This document shows, piece after piece, positions 42,567 through 47,090 of a stretch of 47,090 nucleotides of DNA. This stretch comes from Aureispira sp. CCB-QB1. GTDB taxonomy: Bacteria; Bacteroidota; Bacteroidia; Chitinophagales; Saprospiraceae. The number at the start of each line of letters is the position of its first letter. Position 1 is the stretch's first letter. The stretch lies in NCBI RefSeq assembly GCF_000724545.1, contig NZ_JHBV01000141.1:1-47090 (forward strand), read 5' to 3'. The notes under the pieces were generated by a model. It searched no databases, was not told the DNA's origin, and saw only the letters and a program-made list of their open reading frames with translations. Made by a program: the position numbers and the translations under genes.

Positions 42567-42587
42567 ACCCTCAATTTGTTATACTTA
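42567..42587 (+). repeat. isolated iteron 8 (type A)
   Basis: An exact type A copy, ending 5 bp from the stop codon of the partition partner gene. It lies 65 bp (about three turns of 21 bp) from iteron 7. Confidence 0.9.
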
Positions 42588-42592
42588 GCAAG

Positions 42593-42886
42593 CTAGATCC
42601 CTAAGTCTTTCTGTACGAGTTGAATGATGTAATCTTTTATTTTTAACCCATCTTGTGCTACCTTAACTTTTATTTGTTTGTGTAGTGTTTTGGGAACTTC
42701 AATAGTCATTTTTTGAAGTATTACTTTTTCTTTTTCAACTTCTTTTTTTTCGATAGGAGTATCAGTGTGAATTTTTTCAGACACTTTCTCAACTTTATCT
42801 AAGTTTAAATCTTTCTTTTTTAGCTCGACTTTTTTTCCCAGATTTGTATTTAAGGTATTCGCTAATCCTGTTCTTTTCTTTGCCAT
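42593..42886 (-). CDS. small partition partner of ParA (ribbon-helix-helix, ParB/ParG-like role)
   Basis: This 97-aa protein has a long, lysine-rich flexible N-terminus (about 1-55) and a C-terminal ribbon-helix-helix (about 56-97: KMTIEVPKTLHKQIKVKVAQDG, then IKDYIIQLVQKDL). This layout is that of small centromere-binding proteins: the tail stimulates the ParA ATPase and the RHH dimer binds the centromere and represses the par promoter. It lies 6 bp after parA. The inverted ACTGTAAA repeats upstream of parA and near 44.5-45.1 kb are the likely targets, by inference. Confidence 0.78.
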   Translation of the reverse strand: MAKKRTGLANTLNTNLGKKVELKKKDLNLDKVEKVSEKIHTDTPIEKKEVEKEKVILQKMTIEVPKTLHKQIKVKVAQDGLKIKDYIIQLVQKDLGI

Positions 42887-42892
42887 AGGATA

Positions 42893-43537
42893 TTAGTTTA
42901 AGCTTTTTATAATTTCTTTTAATTCATTGAAAACATTCAAGATTTCAGATTTTGCTTTTCGATCTTTATATTCATAAACGCCTAACCCCTGTATCACTGC
43001 CTCTCGATAAGCTACTCGACTTTTGAGAGTACTTTTTAGAGGTTTAATCGACCAGTCTTGTAAAATGTCATTCACTTCTCTATCGAGAATTTGATTTTTA
43101 TCGTATTGATTGAGCACAAAGAAAGCCGGAATCTCTTCTCCTTTCAAGGTTTGGGCATCATCATAACGATTAATAAATTTCTCTGTAGCCCAAACATCTA
43201 AACCTCCTGGTAAAATTGGAGTTAAAACAATATCGCCCAACAAAATAATTTTACTAGTTAATTGGGATAGAGATGGTGTTCCATCAATAATGACTACTTC
43301 ATAATCCCGATGCAATGGTTGAATATTTTTTGTTAGAGTTTTACCGTCAGGTAAACCAAAGACAGGAACTTCTGGGTAGTCTTCTGATCTTAAGCCAGAC
43401 CATTGTAGAGAACTTTGGTTTTCATCAGTATCAACTAAACATACTTTGTAGTTGTTATGAGCAAAGCAAACAGCGAGATTTTGAGCAATCGTAGATTTTC
43501 CAACGCCTCCTTTCAAACTTGTTACAGATATAATCAT
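42893..43537 (-). CDS. parA: ParA-family plasmid partition ATPase
   Basis: This 214-aa protein is of type Ib (short ParA) length. It has the deviant Walker A KGGVGKST (9-16) with the signature Lys-9, Walker A' in LVDTDENQSS (34-43) and Walker B in VVIIDGTPS (81-89). It starts directly with the ATPase and has no N-terminal HTH, so regulation is left to the small partner. It moves plasmid copies over the nucleoid by ATP-dependent DNA binding. It is followed after 6 bp by the RHH gene and preceded by a perfect inverted repeat at 43577-43596. Confidence 0.94.
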   Translation of the reverse strand: MIISVTSLKGGVGKSTIAQNLAVCFAHNNYKVCLVDTDENQSSLQWSGLRSEDYPEVPVFGLPDGKTLTKNIQPLHRDYEVVIIDGTPSLSQLTSKIILLGDIVLTPILPGGLDVWATEKFINRYDDAQTLKGEEIPAFFVLNQYDKNQILDREVNDILQDWSIKPLKSTLKSRVAYREAVIQGLGVYEYKDRKAKSEILNVFNELKEIIKSLN

Positions 43538-43576
43538 TTTATGGTTTTATTTTAATATGGTATTAAGTTTTTCTGT

Positions 43577-43596
43577 AAAACTGTAAATACAGTTTT
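43577..43596. promoter_or_regulatory. par operator: inverted ACTGTA repeat before parA
   Basis: AAAACTGTA-AA-TACAGTTTT, a perfect inverted repeat with 9-bp arms, lies 40 bp before the parA ATG and just after the KilA-N stop. The same repeat recurs in the 44.5-45.1 kb array, linking this operator to the candidate centromere. Confidence 0.6.
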
Positions 43597-43602
43597 ATTC
43601 AT

Positions 43603-44451
43603 TTATGGTTTTATTTTTTTATTGTTTTCTAGTTTTCCTGCTAACTGGGTTTTGATCAGTAATCCTATTTGATGAATAGCAGTATCATTTAGCATTTTTA
43701 GACGTTCCTCGCGATCTATATCTAACCGAATAAATTCAGCGTTTAGGCTTTCTATATTGGCCAAAACGAGTAATTGTTCTGAGCTTGCATGGTCACGAAT
43801 GTTGCCTTTCAAATCAGGATTCTCTAATTTCCATTGTTTGGCAGTCATTCCAAATAAAGCTAAGTTGAGTAGATCAGCCTCAGTAGCATAGACTCTTCCA
43901 CTTTCTTTGGAGGTTCCTAATTTAGGAGGAATTAAGTAGTCTTTGATAGCTTCAGTATGGATTTTATAATTTACTTTGGACAATACTCTTTTTATATTCC
44001 AATCTAACGATTGTCGTTCATTTTCTTCGGATTTTAAACGTTGGAACTCCTTAACCAAATATAATTTGAAAACAGGACTAGCCCAAGAACAAAATTCCAA
44101 AGCGATATCCTTATGTGCATAGGTGCCGCCACCATAACGCCCTGCTTTGGATATAATTCCAATTGCATTTGTAGCTGTTGTCCATTTTTTAGGGGACATC
44201 GTAAAGGTATTTAAACCTGTGTCCATTCGAAATTTATCAAATGCCTCAACATTAAAATTTGGATTATATAATTGTTCCCAAGTTCCTATGTATTCAATGG
44301 TGTTTCGATTACGCATCCAATTGTAAATGATTGTATCATCTCCAAATTTTTTCACAATATCCGTTAGAGAAATATAGTCTTCTTCTTGATGTGTGAAAAA
44401 ATGAATTTTTGAATCTTGGACCAAAAAGGTTTTCATTTTTTGTTTTGCCAT
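43603..44451 (-). CDS. KilA-N domain DNA-binding protein
   Basis: This 282-aa protein has a KilA-N domain at about 10-140: EEDYISLTDIVKKFGDDTIIYNWMRNRNTIEYIGTWEQL, then GGTYAHKDIALEFCSWASPVFKLYLVKEFQRLK, which is diagnostic. The C-terminal half (ADLLNLALFGMTAKQWKLENP, NIRDHASSEQLLVLANIESLN) matches the tail of many plasmid- and phage-borne KilA-N proteins. They bind DNA; roles include antirepression and control of plasmid functions. It lies upstream of parA in the same direction, with ACTGTAAA-type repeats both before and after it, so it could be regulated by, or bind, those repeats. Confidence 0.9.
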   Translation of the reverse strand: MAKQKMKTFLVQDSKIHFFTHQEEDYISLTDIVKKFGDDTIIYNWMRNRNTIEYIGTWEQLYNPNFNVEAFDKFRMDTGLNTFTMSPKKWTTATNAIGIISKAGRYGGGTYAHKDIALEFCSWASPVFKLYLVKEFQRLKSEENERQSLDWNIKRVLSKVNYKIHTEAIKDYLIPPKLGTSKESGRVYATEADLLNLALFGMTAKQWKLENPDLKGNIRDHASSEQLLVLANIESLNAEFIRLDIDREERLKMLNDTAIHQIGLLIKTQLAGKLENNKKIKP

Positions 44452-44633
44452 TGATTGAGGTTTGTAAGATGTATTGTACAGATAACCGAAGATAAAGTAT
44501 TTAAAATTATTTACTGTAAAAATGTAAAAGTATTTTTACAAATTAAATGTTTTATTTTAAACTGTATTTACAGTTTTGCAGTTTGTTGTTTTTTGGGCTT
44601 ACTTAGCAGTATTAGCATTCATTGAGAGCTTTT

Positions 44634-44667
44634 ATTTTAAACCTATCGAATTCGATAGGTTTAAAAT
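44634..44667. repeat. 34-bp perfect palindrome, copy 1
   Basis: The arms read ATTTTAAACCTATCGAA / TTCGATAGGTTTAAAAT, a perfect palindrome centred on an EcoRI-like GAATTC. A second copy lies 320 bp further on, in the same ACTGTAAA repeat region. Confidence 0.9.
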
Positions 44668-44954
44668 TTTTGATAAGAAAAGAAGTAAATTGGATAGGAT
44701 GAGCTGAAGCCTAAAAGATGAATTTACTCATGAGAAATAGCAAGTTTGGTAAATAAGCATTTTTTGTAATAAAGAAAGGTGGAGCTATTGATTTTTATAG
44801 TGAGGCGAGATACTACCTTAATTCCTAATAAAATCCTCTTTTAAAATTAATAACTTAAAGAGTATTACTGTAAAAGTGTAAAAATGCTTTTACAGTAAAC
44901 TGTATTTTTTGTGAAACCATAAAACTGTAAAAATTTATTTACAGTTTTATGGTT

Positions 44955-44986
44955 TTTTAAACCTATCGAATTCGATAGGTTTAAAA
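44955..44986. repeat. 32-bp perfect palindrome, copy 2
   Basis: The same TTTTAAACCTATCGAA / TTCGATAGGTTTAAAA palindrome as copy 1, one base shorter per arm. It starts 2 bp after the 15-bp-arm ACTGTAAA repeat at 44917-44952. Confidence 0.9.
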
Positions 44987-45193
44987 TTTGGTTTATATCC
45001 TTTTAGATGTGAATAGGGCAGAGGAGAAAGGTTGTACTGTAAAACTGTATTTACAGTTTTACATGAAGTTTAATTCTTTGGATGGAGATTAGGTGAAAAT
45101 GTTAAAAAGTATTACTGTAAAACTGTATTTAAGGTTAAGTGTTTTAATAATTTATATTCTATACATGATTCTAACTCATGAATCTAAATTGTT

Positions 45194-45532
45194 TTATACG
45201 ATTGATGAATGTATTTTTTGCTTATTTGTGCTTGTTGCCGAGAACTTGGAAAAGTCAAGGATTGTCTTTTTTCTCTTTTCTAAACGTACTACGTATTGAT
45301 CTAACACAGGAAAACTATAAAGGACAGAGAACGAAGTTGGAAAATTGGGAATGTTCATATTTCCAAACTCGTCTAAGAAAAAACGAATGGACAAATATGG
45401 ATTTTGTTTTATTGGCATTGCCAAATAAAATCGAAACAATTTACTGTATATCAAGATTTGTAGAAAGTTAAAATAGGCCAATTCTTGCTCTGAAATGATA
45501 ATAAAAAGAACGGAGTGCTGTGTCCATAACAT
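45194..45532 (-). pseudogene. possible relic of a VirD4/TraG-type coupling protein
   Basis: The minus-strand frame contains YLAMPIKQNPYLSIRFFLDEFGNMNIPNFPTS in two overlapping parts (YLAMPIKQNPY, then RFFLDEFGNMNIPNF). This resembles the Walker B region of conjugative coupling proteins (LLDEFGNLPKIPNF type). The surrounding residues are not family-like and no Walker A is present in the window, so at most this is a fragment. A decayed coupling protein would fit the decayed ardC nearby. The match is short and could be chance. Confidence 0.3.
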
Positions 45533-46066
45533 TTCAAAATAAAGAGTTTCTCTTGCTGTAATATTTCTGATAAATAGATCAGAAAGAGGATGAAGTACTG
45601 TTTTATAGCTAGAGAGAATACCAGCTATCGTTTTTCCATTTTAAGCATGGAAGGCTTTATAATGTTCAAGTTGTTCCTAGTTGAGTATTTGGCTGAATCT
45701 CTTGCGTGATTGTTTTGATTGAAGTACATCTGTTGTAAGGTGATAAAGCTTTAGTAGGGGAGGAGTGCTTTTTTTGCTGAGGAAGGTACTCAATTAAGAA
45801 GCCTAAGAACACTTTGACAGAGTTGACTGAAAAGATATTGCTTTCTTGAGTTGGACAGGCAGCATGGATGATAATATGAGCCGTTTTTTTATTTTGCTCT
45901 TTACCTTAGGAACAAAAAGAAGCAGCTCGTTTGCGAGCATTAGAACAGCAGTGGGAACAGAAAAAAACAAAGAAAAGAGCAAGGAACACAAAATCAAAAT
46001 TTAGGAGTAAATATTACTTTCAACATAGGATCATATTTTTTAATATTAAAATAATTATTTTTAGTA
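45533..46066. other. gene-free region before the NACHT-like gene
   Basis: No intact gene. Around 45905-46000 one plus-strand frame reads EQKEAARLRALEQQWEQKKT, which looks like the charged coiled-coil tail of a former protein, but the frame is closed upstream. No promoter could be assigned to the following gene with confidence. Confidence 0.4.
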
Positions 46067-47029
46067 TTGATACCTTATAAAATTAATTTACTTGTGAAGC
46101 TTATGAAAAATATCATTTCTAAAAATGCTATAATTGTAGATTTAGCTCTAAAATATCTTGATAATCAAGGTGCAAATTATAATCAGAAAAAGCTTTTAAC
46201 TTTAATTGAAAATAAATACAATGAAAAAATTCATCAAAGTGAACTCTCTAATTTAAAAAAGAAGAATCTTAATCATATAAGAGGTCGTTATATAAGAACA
46301 TTAATAGAGCAACTTCTTTATGAGTGTTTTTCTGTTGCATACTCTCAAAGTCATGAAAACTTTATTTCTGTTAAAGAACTAGACAAGGCTGAACTGCAAG
46401 ATTTGGAGAAGAGATTTTATCAAAATGAAGAAACACCTACTTGTGAGAATGCAAATAATGATGCTCTTATTTACTCTAGTGATCAACTTGATAATAGCCC
46501 TTTGGAGCAACCAATAGGTATATTGGGATTTGTTAAAAGAAGGGTTTATTTTAATGAATACCTCAATCAAGGTGTTTTTAAGTCTATAAATTCCTTAGAT
46601 GAATTGGATGATTTTAAATATTATGTATCTCCTCACGGCTATAAGGATAAATCATCAGATAAGAAACTTATGGACCTAACAGAGGCAATGAATGAAATTT
46701 TTTATAAAAAACGAAAAAGGAACAAATTCTATGCTCTCTTAGGAGACTCAGGTATGGGGAAAACAACGTTTTTTGTTAACCTAATAGAAAAGTGCTTAAA
46801 AGATTTTAGAATAAGGAATAAAGAAATATACCTATTTTATCTGTCTAATCAGCGGCTTGATTTTTTCGAAGCTATAAAACGTATAAAAAATAAAAGTAGA
46901 TCAATATTACTTATAGATGCTTTTGATGAAGATTTACTAGCAAGAAAAAATTATAAGAAAAGATTAAAAGAAATTACTTATGCCACTGAATCTTTTGACA
47001 CGGTTGTTTGCGGAGTACCCTATCCTTAG
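46067..47029 (+). CDS. NACHT/STAND-type P-loop NTPase, N-terminal part, probably truncated
   Basis: This 320-aa ORF is 308 aa if the better-placed ATG at 46103 is used (MKNIISKNAIIVDLAL). The helical N-terminus (about 13-100) may be an effector-associated or adaptor domain. A linker follows, then an NTPase start with Walker A LLGDSGMGKTTFF (225-237) and Walker B SILLIDAFDEDL (279-290), whose DAFDE matches the NACHT form. The ORF ends 30 residues after Walker B, where intact NACHT proteins continue for hundreds of residues (arginine sensor, winged helix, repeats). In-frame sequence after the TAG stays open to the window end, so a nonsense mutation, programmed stop or insertion junction is possible. 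Bacterial NACHT proteins are anti-phage sensors. Confidence 0.68.
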   Translation: MIPYKINLLVKLMKNIISKNAIIVDLALKYLDNQGANYNQKKLLTLIENKYNEKIHQSELSNLKKKNLNHIRGRYIRTLIEQLLYECFSVAYSQSHENFISVKELDKAELQDLEKRFYQNEETPTCENANNDALIYSSDQLDNSPLEQPIGILGFVKRRVYFNEYLNQGVFKSINSLDELDDFKYYVSPHGYKDKSSDKKLMDLTEAMNEIFYKKRKRNKFYALLGDSGMGKTTFFVNLIEKCLKDFRIRNKEIYLFYLSNQRLDFFEAIKRIKNKSRSILLIDAFDEDLLARKNYKKRLKEITYATESFDTVVCGVPYP

Positions 47030-47090
47030 GACCAGTTTAAGCTGATTTGTAATGAATATTCTGTAGATATTTTTCTTGCAAATCGCCCTC

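Larger units (their letters stand above)
42180..42592. other. origin of replication (iteron-containing region)
   Basis: The gap between rep and the partition genes holds eight iterons, very AT-rich purine/pyrimidine tracts (42420-42500) suitable for strand opening, and a hairpin. This is the usual architecture of an iteron plasmid origin upstream of a Rep_3 gene. Confidence 0.85.
44512..45131. repeat. array of inverted ACTGTAAA repeats (candidate centromere/operator)
   Basis: Several related inverted repeats occur: a TACTGTAAAAATGTAAAAGTATTTTTACA-like region near 44515-44540; AAACTGTA-TT-TACAGTTT (44559-44576); TTACTGTAAAAG-N10-CTTTTACAGTAA (44865-44898); CCATAAAACTGTAAA-N6-TTTACAGTTTTATGG (44917-44952); AAAACTGTA-TT-TACAGTTTT (45041-45060); and a half site near 45115-45131. 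The same motif precedes parA. An array like this next to a type Ib par operon is a good candidate for the partition site. Confidence 0.7.

Noticed and set aside
45093-45471. 68- and 97-aa plus-strand open frames
   Set aside because: They overlap each other and the repeat array, lack recognisable motifs and start inside or next to ACTGTAAA repeats.
45803-45997. 64-aa hydrophobic minus-strand open frame
   Set aside because: The opposite strand has a more protein-like charged coiled-coil remnant here; the hydrophobic frame looks like its shadow.

Overview
The window looks like part of a low-G+C plasmid (or plasmid-like replicon) from a Bacteroidota bacterium. The evidence is TAnnTTTG-type promoters, weak or absent Shine-Dalgarno sequences, SprB-type surface repeats, Bacteroidota-style split RHS proteins, a GG-leader peptide/radical SAM cluster, a CHC2/Toprim plasmid primase, and a Rep_3 initiator gene next to iterons and a ParA/ribbon-helix-helix partition pair. 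The exact genus cannot be told from the sequence.

Layout, left to right. 1-1493 (-): 3'-truncated CHC2/Toprim primase. 1569-1609: a divergent control region with two palindromes. 1670-2597 (+): HTH regulator, small antitoxin-like protein and RelE/ParE-like toxin, a three-gene addiction-type cassette. 2655-3235: no gene, but an array of about a dozen small hairpins, several showing compensatory base changes. 3261-23457 (-): a 20-kb, seven-gene operon encoding a split RHS polymorphic toxin. In transcription order it holds a SprB/lectin-like surface protein, an OmpH/Skp-like chaperone, a lipoprotein, a 2526-aa SpvB/RHS-like shell protein, a LolA-like secreted protein, a 2662-aa RHS-core protein with a GNAT-like toxin tip, and a 210-aa putative immunity protein. 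24044-27864 (-): a CBASS anti-phage operon with an HNH-SAVED nuclease (Cap5), a CD-NTase, a stand-alone E2-like protein and a second, different, apparently intact nucleotidyltransferase. 28289-28907 (+): a serine resolvase with a perfect palindrome in front. 29341-37949 (-): a RiPP cluster with two paralogous GG-leader precursor genes (53 and 55 aa), an outer-membrane beta-barrel protein, a radical SAM/SPASM maturase, a C39-peptidase ABC exporter, a very short HlyD-like adaptor and a helical-repeat protein.

39141-39733 (+) is a decayed ardC antirestriction gene, followed by an intrinsic terminator, a 45-bp G9/C9 palindrome and a Bro-N/DinD-like gene. 40852-44451 (-) is the plasmid core: Rep_3 initiator, eight iterons of two alternating types, ribbon-helix-helix partner, ParA and a KilA-N protein. 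44510-45135 holds repeated ACTGTAAA-type inverted repeats and two copies of a 32-34 bp palindrome, a candidate centromere or operator array. 45140-46066 has only relics, perhaps of a conjugative coupling protein. 46067-47029 (+) is the front part of a NACHT/STAND-type P-loop NTPase that stops soon after Walker B.

The replicon therefore combines maintenance genes (rep, par, resolvase, toxin-antitoxin) with a weapon (RHS toxin), a predicted modified-peptide system and anti-phage genes (CBASS, NACHT remnant). The two systems most worth following are the two-nucleotidyltransferase E2-only CBASS operon and the twin-precursor radical SAM peptide cluster, whose precursor genes are short enough to be missed by routine ORF calling.
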